Shown: positions 1-11,623 of the stretch, one piece after another
How the letters are laid out: each line of letters starts with the position of its first letter
Numbering within the stretch: the first letter of the stretch is position 1
Source: Golubevia sp. BC0850
Lineage: Eukaryota > Basidiomycota > Exobasidiomycetes > Golubeviales > Golubeviaceae
Reading direction: 5' to 3'
Assembly: GCA_012976225.1 (NCBI GenBank)
Contig: JAAVVG010000002.1
Span: forward strand, 124,001 to 188,000
Length of the DNA stretch: 64,000 bases
Notes under the pieces: model-generated
The model's database searches: none
The model's input: the letters and a program-made list of their open reading frames with translations, nothing else
Told to the model about the DNA's origin: nothing
Translations under genes and position numbers: made by a program

Positions 1-97
1 GTTCTTTCACACCCAAGACGCTCTTGCTATTCCCCACAATCGCTACTCCTTCTTATCCTTTCCATCTTTTACAATCCTCAAAGTCAACTTCCTAATC

Positions 98-1145
98 ATG
101 AGCAAAGAAACAAAACTACAAACCGAGATGAACTCAGCTTCAGCTGAAGCTCTAAAATCCTCTCCCAATCTACTTTCAGATGGATTCGAAGCTTCAAAGG
201 TTTTCGCTCTAATCTCTGCAACTTTGTCATCTCCTCCTTCAAATTTCCCAACCAAGAAAAGGTTGTTGAGAACTTTGAATTCAATCTACCTTTTCGTCAT
301 TCATCCTTCTGCTCCATTGGATCCAAGTAATCCAAGAACCAAACCAAAGAAGAGAGGTGAATCTCAAGGTGGTGGAGCTATGAGACCAGAGTTGTGGTGG
401 GTTGATATGAGAAAGAGAGCTGAAGTTGGGAAAGGTCAACCTCCAAAGACTGTACTTGGTAGAAAGACAAAGGCAGATGTCGTTATTGAATGTGGTGAGT
501 AGCAGTGGAAATGATGGATCACCAAAGGTAGCAGCGACCTTTTGAAATGGAGAGCAAGGATGGAAGCTATAGAGCCGTGGCCATGCGATCTGTTTAAGGA
601 CCTCTCTAAGTGTCTAGGAGATTCGTCGAGATTTGGCCGGAGCTCAGTATGGGAGGGGAAGGGTGAACCAAAGACAGACGCACCTTATCAGACCTTTGCT
701 AATCTCCTCCTCCCACACTCTACTATCTCTTTGCTGCTCCACTTCGTTCCAGCCGATCGTGACTTTGTAGACATGGCCACCGGTAAATCCCAAGTGCAGC
801 GTCTTTATCTCGCAGGAAGAGTGAGTTGTCCTCTCCCTCATCTCTCTTCCGCCACCCACTCTCTTCCTACTCTCTCCTCTCCTCTTCTCTCCCTATTTCT
901 GATCTTCGGTTTTCTTTATTTCTACATGTTCTCTCTCCCAGATCAAAATCAAAGGAGACCTAGACAGAGCCTTAGCAGTCTCTCGTTTGATCTCACAAGA
1001 AAGAGCTAAAATCTATGGAACTCCAGAACCTTCGCCAAATTCAGTCGCTGGGGATCCAGTCAACTTCGAAAGAGAAGGTCATGGAGAAAGAGATTCGGAT
1101 TATGGTTCTGGAGCTCCTGCTCCAGTCACTAGATCAAGACTTTGA
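98..1145 (+). CDS. SCP2-domain lipid carrier protein with peroxisomal C-terminus
   Basis: Predicted exons 98-494, 753-820 and 942-1145 join in phase to give 222 residues. The frame matches a sterol carrier protein 2 fold: a helical start (SKVFALISATL, about residues 33-43), then the strand region ADVVIEC..DRDFVDMATGK (about 127-145) and LAGRIKIKGDLDRALAVSRL near the C-terminus. SCP2 domains bind fatty acyl-CoAs and sterols in a hydrophobic tunnel. The protein ends in Ser-Arg-Leu, a recognised type 1 peroxisomal targeting signal, so it probably acts in the peroxisomal matrix in lipid beta-oxidation or transfer. Residues about 70-105 are a Pro/Lys/Gly-rich insertion not expected in a minimal SCP2 domain. 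The ATG at 98 is the first in frame. The family call is firm; location is inferred from the SRL tail. Confidence 0.85.
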
Positions 1146-1665
1146 TCAAAAGTGGTGGTTTTTCAAAGTTTCATTTATAATTCGTCTTCTTTTTGGAATA
1201 CCTGGAATTGAAATATCGTTAGGGAGTCAGAGTGGAAAATTGAGCTAGTGGTTTGTGTTGGTTCGGTTTCGCGGTATCGTGGGACAGATTTGAAGATAGG
1301 GTTGAATCTGGATGACATGCTGAAACTCCTGGGACCGGGCCTGATTTCTTTGTGTTCGAGCTTCACAAATTGAAGTTTTGTCAGAATGAAAGAAGACTAT
1401 AGCCTAGAAGATTTGGTATCTACTAAAGGCACGATCAAACAACTGGGGGAAGAGAAACCGAACCGAAACTGGAAAGAACTGGAGGTTGAAGGTTCTTGAG
1501 ACTGTAGATTGGCGATAGATGACTTGAAGGAGACTCAAGCTCGAGGCTCTCATGATAGAAGAAAAGGGTTGGGGTTCGCGTGAGAAGAAGCAAGGAGAGC
1601 AAGAAAATGTTCGATGAGAAGAAAAACGATAAGAAGAAAAGGTTTGCAACCTTAAGATCTTTTCC
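1146..1665. other. Intergenic region, no gene seen
   Basis: This holds the 3' flank of the SCP2 gene and the 5' flank of the next predicted gene. Short frames exist on both strands, but none joins to a recognisable protein. The frame of the next gene is closed by a TAA shortly upstream of its ATG. Confidence 0.5.
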
Positions 1666-2236
1666 ATGGATTTAGGAGTACTACACGATTTTGAAAAAGG
1701 ATCTGTATTCACTTTCCCTGATAGTTTGGAGACTTTGTATCTAGTTTATTACGGATTGGATAACAACTATAGTGCAGTCGATGGATCTGCTTTCGGAGAA
1801 GATACTATTTTGATCAATCTACTCAAATCTAGAACTTGGCCAAGCTTGAAAGAAATAGCTGTTCCACCTGCTGCTGTTGGAGAGCTCAACAGTCCATTGA
1901 GAAACCCTTCGGAGAAGAAAGTTTGGTATGGGAGGAGAAGAAAGATGCAAGAGGATGAAGTGTTCAAGAATGGAAACGTTAAGCTCAGGATCTTGGAAGA
2001 AGGTGAACTTGGTGAGTTGTCTGTGGAAGTGACCTTTGGTTGAGAAGGCAATGCTAATGCTCCTCCTTTTTCCTTTCACAGTCGGGGATCCTTCGAGAGG
2101 AGAGGGTTGGCTTCTCCTCGGTGATGTGGTTAAATCCATAGCTGCTTTCTTTCTGGAGTTGAAGACTCATTTTCAAGAGCGTGGAAAGGAGTTCGTTTTG
2201 GATGTCATTCGTCTTAGTTTAGTTTATTTCTTCTAA
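1666..2236 (+). CDS. Unidentified 166-residue protein
   Basis: Two exons, 1666-2011 and 2082-2236, join in phase across a 70 bp GTGAGT..CACAG intron, giving 166 residues. I do not recognise the family. The N-terminal part contains a segment (FPDSLETLYLVYYGLD, about residues 16-31) that resembles one leucine-rich repeat turn as found at the end of F-box/LRR proteins, but one turn is not evidence of a domain. The C-terminal exon is predicted helical and hydrophobic. An in-frame TAA closes the frame 36 bp upstream of the ATG, so any larger protein would need an upstream exon that I could not find. The splice site and good composition support a gene; function is unknown. Confidence 0.45.
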
Positions 2237-2585
2237 CTTATTCGCTTCATTTGAAGACAAGAGCATGATAAATTGTACCGAATTGAGGGTGAGTGCAAAG
2301 AGTCATGGAGTGATTAATATCCTCTCGAACATGTCTCTCTCGTCTCTCGAGCCAAATGAGATCATGATTCTTCCCGATTCAATAGTGAATAGTGAATAGG
2401 GATCATGCTCTTCCCTTGCACAGCATCACCAAGCAGAGGAGGTGAGATGACGTTTCTTGACGCGATTCGCGATTTGCGATTTTTCGAGTCGCTCTCTCGA
2501 TCGTATCGTGGATGATTAAAAAAAGTCAAGCAGGGTTTCCACTCCTTCTTTCCATATTCCTATAACACTTCCCAATCTTTGAAAG
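2237..2585. other. Intergenic region upstream of the SFK1-like gene
   Basis: No open frame of interest. It contains the 3' flank of the preceding gene and the presumed promoter of the Sfk1-like gene. A short direct duplication of a GTGAAT-type motif occurs near 2385-2398. Confidence 0.5.
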
Positions 2586-2632
2586 ATGAAGAGAGGTCCA
2601 ATCCATGGTTACTACTTCCTGTGAGTATGATC

Positions 2633-2671
<39 letters not shown>

Positions 2672-4190
2672 GAGATGGAAAGAGAAGGGGCAGTGACAGA
2701 TGTTGGTGGAGGATCGGATCAAGCTGAACAAAGGAACGGTTTACCAGAGAGAGAGAGAGCGCGCTCTCGAGATTAATCTGGTATATGAGTTGGACTAGAT
2801 GAAAGAGCTGAAATCATAGATGGAGTAGAACTGGTCACAATCGAGGTGGATCCAGGTGTGGTTGTTGGTGTATCATCAACACCTCCACTCTCTCCCATTC
2901 AACTATCCGTCTCCTGCAGACCTTTCCTCCATTCCACCTTATCTGATTTTATAATCTCATCTTTCAATCTCATAGACTTCCGATCTTCACTGCTGCCTTC
3001 TGGTTAACAGACATCTTAGGTCTGTTAGGATTATGGGGGAGTGATGGCTTCATCAAATACGAGGATACCTCCGCTACTATTGCGTTCATTAGTACAGTTG
3101 GTTAGTAGAATCATTCCGAAACGAACAGCAGCAAAAGAAGTTGCATTTGGGTTTAAGAGGATGCTTGGTCCTAAACTACCTTTCCCCTATCCCAATCCCC
3201 CTCCTCCTCCAGGTGCCTACCATCACACTTTCTTCATAGTTTTCTCCTGCCTAACAGCAGCTTCTTACGTCCTGGTGGTTCTCCTCGAGCGTCATCTCCG
3301 TCATTTAAGAAGGATTCCCGGATCTCTACGAAAACGTCAAACGGTTCTAGATATCCTATCTCTGGTCTTCGCCATCATTGGAGCTATTGGATTGGTCATT
3401 CTTTCAGTCTGTGATACCATCGATTATCCAACTGTTCATTGGTCAATGACTGTGGTTTTCATTGTCTTCGTAGCACTTTCAGTCTTCGTTCAAACTTGGG
3501 AAGTCTTTTCTTTAGCTAAAAGTCATGATCATTGGGTTAATACTCTTAGAAGAGTGGCTATTATTAAAAGTATCTTGCTCGGAATCGCAGTGCTGTTTGC
3601 TATTGGTTTCGTGTGAGTAGTCGATGGAGGTTTGAATTTGATTCTCTCTTCTCTATCAGGTTCTTTCGTCTAACGTCTTTCTCTTTCTCCCATTATATAA
3701 TCTCCAGGACTGGATACGCAATCTGCTCTGGTGATGCTCTCAGGAATGACACAAAATGTCAAAAAGCAGTTTCAGTTGCTGGTGCCTTTGAATGGTCAAT
3801 CAGTTTAGTCCTCTTCTTCTTCTTCCTAACCTACATCGTTGACCTGTAAGTGTTTCTGGATCTCCTCTCCCTCTTCCTTTTCTCACACTCATCTCCTTTT
3901 ACTCCTTCTCCTTCTCTTTCAGATGGCCCGCCAAAAAGACTGCCGAAAAAGGTCTTTCAGAAGATGGAACTCACGTAGTAGACACTGAGATGGCTGAAAA
4001 CTCAGGAAATGGAGATAAACCAATCGCACCATTCGTCAAGGCTAGAGACATGGGACCGAATCACTCTGAAGAAACTTATAGAGAGGAGAATGCTGCTGGA
4101 TTGGGAGAAAATGGAACCACTGCTTATGGGAAAGCTCCGGAAGGAAAGGATGCTAATGGAAATGGTGATTTCATGAAACAGGCCGATTAG
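2586..4190 (+). CDS. Sfk1/Frag1/DRAM-family multispanning membrane protein
   Basis: Five exons, 2586-2620, 2976-3100, 3213-3612, 3708-3845 and 3923-4190, join in phase to 321 residues. The tiny first exon encodes MKRGPIHGYYF and runs into a first membrane helix (LLPIFTAAFWLTDILGLLGLW). Then come a loop with DGFIKYEDTSATIAFISTVG, typical of the family's first extracytoplasmic loop, four more hydrophobic helices, and the conserved AGAFEWSISLVLFFFFLTYIVDLWP end. A hydrophilic cytosolic tail follows from about residue 235. Yeast Sfk1 works with the PI4-kinase Stt4 at the plasma membrane; DRAM relatives act in lysosome/autophagy regulation. The ATG at 3041 opens a longer frame but would lose the first helix, so it is rejected as the start. 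The first intron (355 bp) holds an (AG)17 microsatellite. Confidence 0.85.
2635..2668. repeat. (AG)17 microsatellite in the first intron of the SFK1-like gene
   Basis: An uninterrupted AG dinucleotide run of 34 bp sits 15 bp after the predicted donor at 2621. It can be read as coding (Arg-Glu repeats) but lies in the intron of the best gene model. Confidence 0.9.
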
Positions 4191-4537
4191 GAAGTTGAAT
4201 TGGCTGTGGCCTCTCTCTTCTACTTAATCTTTATGGATGGACTTCAACTTTCGATTCCCTTTTTTATCTACTCTGCTTTTCCAAATGACTGGCGTCTGCT
4301 CATTCTTTTCTTTACTTTAATCTTCAAAACCTCTCTTTCTTTAATTACCCTGTTCGGTTTCCTTTCTCAGCAGTAGAGCTTTTGATGTAAATATTAATAC
4401 CAGATCACCTACAGGAAACATTTCAAAACCTTTTCTTCATTGACTCCTTTCGATTGTCGGTCAGACTTCGGAGAGATGTGCAGTTAATTGTCTTTATCGC
4501 TCCCTGCTCCTGCCTCCCACAACCCCCTCATTGAGGT
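4191..4537. other. Intergenic region upstream of ATG9
   Basis: AT-richer sequence carrying the 3' end of the Sfk1-like transcript and the ATG9 promoter. No coding signal was seen. Confidence 0.5.
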
Positions 4538-7500
4538 ATGTCTAATCATCCATCCTCTTCTCCTTTTGGGGATCCAGATTCAGATAATGATGATTCTAAG
4601 AACCCAGTCCAAATACAGCCAAGTCAGAAGGAAGAGTCTATCACAGCAACTCCATCCAAGCAATCAGTTATCAGTGCAATCGACATCGGCAGCTCCTCAA
4701 CTCAACGAGATTCACCGCCTCTTGTTGATCTGTTAGATAATCCTTTTCATATACCTCATACTCAAACGAATCAGCTTCAACTTGAAGAAGTTTCATTGAC
4801 CAATAAGAATCTATCCACTCAGCAACCTCATCGTCGACCTCATCCTAATCAATCCTCCTCTGAAGATGATTCAGTCTCAATTTCAAGATCCAGATCCAGA
4901 TCAAAATCTACTGAATCTGGTTCTTCAACCGAAGCTTTAGAGAGAGAATTGGACGCTTTGGAATCAGAAGAGGAAGGCGATCAAGAGAGGGATGGCTTAA
5001 TGTCTACTAGGAATAGAAACAGAGGTGGCAGAAGATCCAACCTCAATTCAGCAAGGAATCGAAATCGAAATCAAAATCGAATGGGTGAAAGTTCAGTCTT
5101 GAGATCTGTGAGCAACTTGGGTGGGAATGCCTTCAAAAGTCTGACCTCTATCGGTAGGAAAGTATCAAGAGCTGCTGAGAAAGAGAGGGAAGAGTTGGAA
5201 CTCAGTAGGAGTAGGTTATCTATGAGAGGCAGTAGACATCTGGAAAATCAAGATGATGACGAAGGAGATGGAGATGAAGAGGAGGAAATAGACCTTGAGG
5301 ATCAAGCTCAAGGAAGTGAAGGAGCTAGAAGAACTTCGAAAGGGAAACAGAAAATGAAAGAAAGAGATAACAGGAAGAGTGAAAGATTGAGGAATAGAGA
5401 TTTGAGGAGGAATTTGGGGAGGTTGAGTGGCAAGGAAAGAGCTAAGTGGGAGTGGGCCAATGTGGAGGATCTGGATGAGTTCTTGAGAGAGGTGAGTGCC
5501 AGGATTTCATTTCCCTCTTTGATGAGTTAGTTCGACTCATAGAAAGTCACTTGAGGCTGGAGGAAGGCTTTCAAATCCAGACGAAGAGGAGGCTGACTGT
5601 CTTTCTACACTTTACTTCTCTCAGGTCTACGACTACTACATAGGCAAAGGAATCTTCTGTATCATACTCTCGAGAGTTCTAAACCTTTTGTGAGTTCTCC
5701 GGATTGCAGGTTGTCGATTGTTCTGTCTCGAGCTGCTTAACTCAACTGAAGCTCGAGGATTTGATTCATCCTTGCCTTTCGTCAGGACCATCGCCTTCGT
5801 CATCTTCTTCTCTACCTTCTTGGTAGGCTGCATTGATTATTCAAGGATCAGACACGATGGCAACCTTCAAGAAGTCTTGGTCGCAAGCTGCTTCAGTAGA
5901 TTCTCGACTTTCACTTTGCTTGGTTTCATTCTACTTCTAAGCGCCTACGGATATCAGGTCTTGAGATTCTCATTTGCGATCAAGAGGTTGTTTGCTATGC
6001 AAAGATTCTATGTTCACTTGCTAGAAGTTCCTGATGTGAGCGTTTCAATCCAGGACTGGAAGGATTGCTCTACAACCCTCTCTGACTTCTCACCTGACCC
6101 TTCTTCTCTCCTCAGGCCGATGTCCAATCCATTCCTTGGAACGTCATCATCTCAAAGCTATCAAACCTAGTTGAGAACATCCCATTACCTTCACAACTCC
6201 CATCAACTTCTTCAAACCAACCTCAAAGATTGAACGCTCATGAAATTGCTAATCGGATAATGAGGCGGGAGAATTACTTGATTGCTCTCTTCAACAAAGA
6301 CGTTTTGAACCTCTCACTGCAAGTTCCTAACCTTTTGACTAAGGTACCGATCTTGGGAGAGATGGTGAATGGAGGTGAAGGCATGTTGACTAGAAGTTTG
6401 GAGTGGAATATCGATGCTTGTCTGATGGGATACCTTTTCGATAGGAATGGTAGAGTGAGGAATCAATTCTTGAAGGAGAAGTATAGAGGAGAGTTGGTTG
6501 AAGGGTGAGTTTCGAGAGAAGTGGGTCTGAATTTCAACGTTGAAAGAAGAAGCTAATGCAATCCCCCTCTTCTTTCCTCGTCAGACTGAAGAGAAGGTTC
6601 ATCTTCATGGCACTCTTGAATGCAGTATTTGCTCCTTTCATCGTTCTCTATCTCTTGATCTTCTCATTCTTCAGATACTTCGAAGAGTATCACAAGGATC
6701 CTTCGAATTTAGGCTCAAGACAATACACTTCTTTCGCCAAATGGAAGTTGAGAGAGTTCAATGAGCTACCTCATATTTTCAGGAGGAGGTGTCATCACTC
6801 TTATCCCTACGCCAAGAGATACATTGATCAATTTCCAAAGGAGAGAGTCGCCATCTTGGCTCGGTGAGTGCGACGCGTCCTATCAATTTCTCTTTCGACA
6901 GTGCTTACCCCCTCTCTCTTCTCTTCCTTTTGATTCAAAGATTCGTCTCCTTTATAGCCGGATCTTTCACCGCAGTCTTACTTCTAGCCTCGGTGATAGA
7001 TCCAGATCTATTCCTTCACTTCGATATCACCTCCCAGAGGAACGTCTTGTTCTACATCGGAGTCTTTGGAGCTGTCTTGGCTGTCTCTAGAGGCGTAATT
7101 CCAGCAGATGAACACGTCAATTTCGAACCTGAACTTCTATTAAGAGCAATCATTCGACAAACTCATTACATGCCTCAACATTGGAAAGGCAGATTGCACT
7201 CAACAGAAGTCCATCAAGAATTTGGCAAGCTTTACACTTTGAAGATCGGGATCTTCTTAATGGAAATTTTTGGGGTCGTACTGACTCCTTTCGTTCTTTG
7301 GTTGAGTCTGCCTCGAAGTGCCCCTGCGATTGTCGATTTCTTCAGAGAGGTAAGTGCGAGGAACGGATCAAGCTTTGAGTTTGTGCACGACTAACGCTCT
7401 CTTACTCATCATCTTTCTTTCCTCCAGTTTACTGTCCATGTCGATGGATTGGGATGTGTCTGCTCCTTTGCTGTCTTCAACTTCGAAAGGAACGGAAACG

Positions 7501-8308
7501 TCAGATTCGGAGCTCCGGCTGGAACTATCGACGAAAGGATGGCTTCGAAAGAGGGCAGTGAGTAACAGAAATGTTTCTATCAAGATGGGTTCAAGCTCTG
7601 ACCTATTTTCCCGACTTCTTCCAATCTGTATTGACAGAGATGGAACAATCCTTCATGGGTTTCAAAGCAGCGAACCCAGATTGGCTACCGGCGGATCCAT
7701 CTGGCTCCCTATTTCTATCTCGAATCATAGATGGGACTGCGGTCCCTTTCCCATATCCTTCTTCCAGCGCTAGGAATTCAAGTCCAAACAACGGAAACGG
7801 TCAGGATAGGAATGGGTTCGGAGGTGGGATCGGATTCACTCCCGTCAACTCTACTTTGGCTTTAAGATCTCAGGCTTATGAAGAGGCTTTCGCTAAAAGT
7901 ATCTCTTTAGGGAGAGCGACGAAAAATGCCGGAAATCTCTCCAACGGCTCTATCAAGAGAGGCCAATCTTCAACGTACAATGACTTGAACAAAACCTCTT
8001 CTTCCAACAGAGACGCTGGTGGTAGAAGGCTTACCAAAGTGGATGAGCTCGCTGCAAACAATTCACTGGACGAAGATGAAGAGGATTCGAAAGACGATTC
8101 TAGAAAGAGAGATGGGGGTGGACCTTTGGAGAAAGAACAAGGCGAAGAAGATGTGGACTTGGCTTCGTATCATCTTGGCGAGGACGATAGAGAGGTCGAA
8201 GAGGCTTTGCAGAGAGAGAGAGAAGAGTTGGAATGGGAGAATCGAGAGGGGAAAGAAGGAGTCGGAACTCTCTTTAGGAACATCTACGAGGGTAGAGCTC
8301 GATGGTAA
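4538..8308 (+). CDS. ATG9: Autophagy protein Atg9 (lipid scramblase)
   Basis: Eight exons join in phase to 1048 residues: 4538-5491, 5625-5689, 5786-6035, 6116-6504, 6585-6863, 6941-7349, 7428-7557 and 7638-8308. Residues 1 to about 305 are a polar, serine- and acidic-rich disordered head. The conserved core begins at WEWANVEDLDEFLREVYDYY and includes YIGKGIFCIILSRVLNLL, FSTFLVGCIDYS, RRENYLIALFNKDVLNL, FNELPHIFRRR and the membrane helices up to LPRSAPAIVDFFREFTVHVDG. After KMEQSFMGFKAANPDW a second disordered tail runs to the end. Atg9 is the multispanning trimeric scramblase carried by vesicles that seed the autophagosome membrane. The core is diagnostic; the long N-terminal head is usual in fungal Atg9. 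The only doubt is the exact exon borders. Confidence 0.96.
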
Positions 8309-8671
8309 TTTTAACGATCATGTCTCCTTTTGAATTGTAGTCTCGTAAGCACTTGTATGATCTATCTGTAATCTAGCTTGTCAATTCATTCTGTTTGTTT
8401 CTACTTTGCCGATTAGGAACAGTGAAAACGAAGTTAAGTTCTGTCGAATTAAACTCGAACTCGGAGGTCCATCTCTCCACTCTCGTTAGCGCCCGCCACA
8501 CCGTCACAGCGGATATCTCGGTGCCGTTTCCTTTCATCTCGCCTCTTTTGGACTCAATTATTCGGACCGATTTGAGGGAGATGACGTTTTTGACAAGAGC
8601 GTTGGAAAAGTATAAGAAGGGGGGAAGGTCTACCCTCGGACCACCCCTCATCGACTCATACCTCCCTCAAG
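8309..8671. other. Intergenic region between ATG9 and the esterase
   Basis: 3' flank of ATG9 and 5' flank of the esterase. Two overlapping frames in opposite directions span it, but neither has a recognisable sequence or splice partners. Confidence 0.5.
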
Positions 8672-9894
8672 ATGCTCTCTCACCTCACTACCTTGTCTTT
8701 GATAGCTCTCTCTGGCTCGGGGCTGACAAGTCCAATCAAGAGGTCGACTTTCGACTGGTCAAAGATAGAATGTAGGTACAAAGAAAGAACTGCGGTAGTA
8801 AGCAACAGACTGACAATCTTTCCGACCCAACTCCTTTCCACCCAAAGATATCTTCCAGCTGGGAGACAGTTACACTTCTGATGGCTATCAAGGCAAAAGT
8901 GTTGGTGAAATCTTCAACTACCTTAAACCTCAAAGCTCAACTGGAGGTGGACCTATGTGGGGAACCGCCCTTGCACTCAATGGGTCTACCAGTCCAAGCG
9001 GAACCCAACAGATCGACTATGGCGAGTTTTCCGAGATTCAAACATTGAGGTTCTAACTGGAGTCTACATACACAGAAAAAAGACGTGCCGTCTCTCTGAA
9101 AGTCCGCGTTCTGACTCTCATCTTGCCCCCCCCCCTTTTTCTCCTTTTGCAGCCGTCTCTGGAGCCACTGTCAACAACACGATTGTCCCTCATAACGTTA
9201 CAGACATGGTTACTCAAGCCAAGCTGTTCTCTCAGGACTTCGTTCCCGCTCCTGCCAACCTAAGCTGGACTTCCGAGAACTCGCTTCACTCTTTCTTCAT
9301 CGGAATCAACGACGTAGCCAACTCACAAGCGCCCGCCAACCAGACTGCTTTGCACGAGGAGATTCTAGATTCCTACACTGTAGCTCTCGATACCCTCTAC
9401 GATGCTGGAAGTAGAAATTGGCTCTTCTTGAATGTACCTCCATTCGACAAGGCTCATTTCGGAATCGATCAAGGGGTTGAGAAGCAACAGGCTTTAGGAA
9501 AGTCCATTGTCGATTATAACCAGGTCTTGGATAAAAGGTGAGCTCAAGAATAAGGAAATCTTTCGACACATGCTTCTCTGACCCACATCAATTACTTTCT
9601 ACACACCACAGATTGAAAGCTTACTGTTCGGCCAAAGCAGACGTCAACTGCCTTTATTTTGATACCTACGCTCTCTTCGACGACATCGTTCAAAACCCTA
9701 CCAACTACGGGTTTATCTCTGGAACTGAATACTGCACTGCCTACGCTAGCGTCGGCGGAACCGATCCATCTTACGTTCAGACTGATCCATGCGAACCTCT
9801 TCCAAGCTACTTCTGGCATGATAGTTTACATCCAACTTGGCCAGGTCATAAGATCTTAGCAGAGAAGGTTTCAGAGCTTCTCGAACAAATGTGA
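8672..9894 (+). CDS. Secreted SGNH/GDSL esterase, CE16-like
   Basis: Exons 8672-8771, 8848-9021, 9153-9537 and 9612-9894 give 313 residues. A hydrophobic N-terminus (about residues 1-20) reads as a signal peptide. Family blocks are visible in order: FQLGDSYTSDG with the nucleophile Ser41 of the GDS motif, FIGINDVANS (Asn144-Asp145, the G-x-N-D block) and WHDSLHPTW (Asp290 and His293, the D-x-x-H pair). Such enzymes deacetylate carbohydrates or hydrolyse short-chain esters outside the cell. Acetylesterases of family CE16 are the best fit by layout, including the DYAVSGATVNN segment after block I. The second intron starts with GC instead of GT (GCGAGT at 9022), the only donor that keeps this segment in frame. 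Confidence 0.85.
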
Positions 9895-10676
9895 TTAATT
9901 ATCTGAACACGATTTGAAATCTAAAGCTGCTCGAAACTACCACGCGTTTGAGAGTCTGTCTTTGAATCCTTCCGTCAGTCCTAACAACGGTATCCCCTTC
10001 TGCACTTTCTTTCGAAAATGGATCACTTTTGGTCTCTGACTAAAAAGAGTCCACGTTGTTGCTTGGTGCTTGAAGCTCTTCAAGTTCTGGCATGAAGACG
10101 GATTTGGCGTCGTTGACGTCAAGAAAAACGACGCTGACAGCTCCACGCTGTTTGAGTGATTTGAAACAGGGAAAAAAACATCAATCAGTAGAGGGAAAAT
10201 AAGAAACAAGAAAAAGGTGTCAAAAAAGACGTAGAAAATCCGATCTGTCAAAGTCGGAACAGAAATGAACGGAGAGTGGAAGTGGAAGCAAGGACAAGAG
10301 AAACAAAAGTGTAAAAGGGGAGAGAAAAAGAAGAGAATTGAAAGGCCTGAACCTGAACAATGATGGAACGAAGACGAAAGAGAGAACTGGGAGGGGTTGG
10401 CGAAGGGGGGAGTTTGACCAGCGTGTTGACGGAAAGCGTCCAGAAAGAATGTGGGTCACTTGAGAGGGAAGACGAATTGATGGTATCACTGATTGGTTTT
10501 GAAGAAAACTTTAGATCATAAACGAGAATTTGAAGGTAACAGATTTGAAGATTTGAAGAATGAAACAGAAAACTCTAGCTCTAGTTTTCTTCCCAATATC
10601 TTATCTCCTTCCAAAAACATGTCCAAAAGAGGTAATAATAAATGGTAAAGGGGGGGGGGGTTCATAGGATTGGAAT
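9895..10676. other. Convergent intergenic region with a possible small minus-strand coding segment
   Basis: The region lies between two converging genes. On the minus strand, a frame ending at about 10046 reads RGAVSVVFLDVNDAKSVFMP followed by a short acidic tail and a stop. It can be joined through a CAG acceptor (next to about 10136) to an upstream segment, DPHSFWTLSVNTLVKLPPS, near 10390-10460. Composition looks protein-like but I recognise nothing and found no convincing start. Confidence 0.25.
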
Positions 10677-11623
10677 CTATTTCTTAGCTTTAGACAAAAG
10701 TAAAGTTCCAGCCAACTTAGCTCTGAAACCAAGATTGGTAATTGAAGATGAAGAGGGTTTGTTTTGAGATGAAAGATCAACTTGAGATTTAGAGACTTTA
10801 AGACCAGAAGAAGGTTTTGAAGATGAACTACCGTTTGAATTTGAACCACGACGAGATGTCGAAGGTGGTGGTTGAAGAGATTTGATCTTGGACGATGGAC
10901 GAGTAGTTTCCATTTCAAGTAGATCAGATAGACCACCTGGTTCAAAAAGGGTAAGAGTAGATAGACAGGAAAGGGTTGAGAGTCAGAGAATAAAAAGAAA
11001 GTACGGTGAGGACGCACCGTCAACGCGTCCAACTCACCTTCCCAACCATCAAACTTAATCTTTTCAAAACTTTTCTCAACTTCCCAACCTTTAATCTTAC
11101 TCTTCAAGTTCTTCTTCTCATTTCCTTTCTCCTTGATCTGACTTTGAGTTGGAGAAAAAGTAAAAGCATCAGGTACAATTGAATGATGTTGAAGTTGATT
11201 TTGAGGTGGTAGTGTCATTCCAGGTGGTGGATAACTTCCAGTTGCAGAAATAAATGAACTGGATCTTCTAGCTCTTCCAATAATACCATGAACATCAGAA
11301 TTTGGATGAGTGATTTCAGAAGAAGCAGCAGAAGCAGAACTCATACGTCTACGATGAGTTCTTGGATTCAAAACTCCAACGGTTGAAGATAGATTTGAAT
11401 TGGATTGACTTGAAACAAGTAGATTAAGATTGGTGGAGTCGTTTGAACCTTCAATTCTTGCTGGAGATGAAGAATTGAAACCAGTTCTCATCAGGTAGGG
11501 TGGAATGGAAGGTACTGGTGGTGGGATTTGAACTGGTTTAGGTGAAAGTTTAAAGGTTCCAGAACGACGATGAGATAGAGCTGCATCTGAAAGTGAACGG
11601 GTTGAACGAGCTGGGGAATTCAT
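10677..11623 (-). CDS. Serine-rich protein of unknown function
   Basis: Two exons on the minus strand, 11623-11038 and 10936-10677, join in phase across a GTGAGT intron to 281 residues. The sequence is dominated by Ser, Pro, Arg and Asn. It has several basic-Ser motifs of the RRxS type (for example RRMSSAS and RRSSSF) that could be kinase targets. The only segment that looks folded is about residues 165-210 (KIKGWEVEKSFEKIKFDGWEGG, then LSDLLEME), and the protein ends with a hydrophobic-basic tail (GFRAKLAGTLLLSKAKK). No family was recognised. The start at 11623 is the first ATG of a long open frame. Confidence 0.6.

Noticed and set aside
2579-2776. Arg-Glu repeat protein
   Set aside because: The Arg-Glu run is only the AG microsatellite read in frame, inside an intron.
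3041-3212. ATG at 3041 as the start of the Sfk1-like protein
   Set aside because: It yields a basic leader and skips the first membrane helix. Spliced exons 2586-2620 and 2976-3100 restore the conserved helix and loop in phase.
8395-8775. 126-residue plus-strand frame before the esterase
   Set aside because: Overlaps the esterase signal-peptide exon in another frame and resembles nothing.
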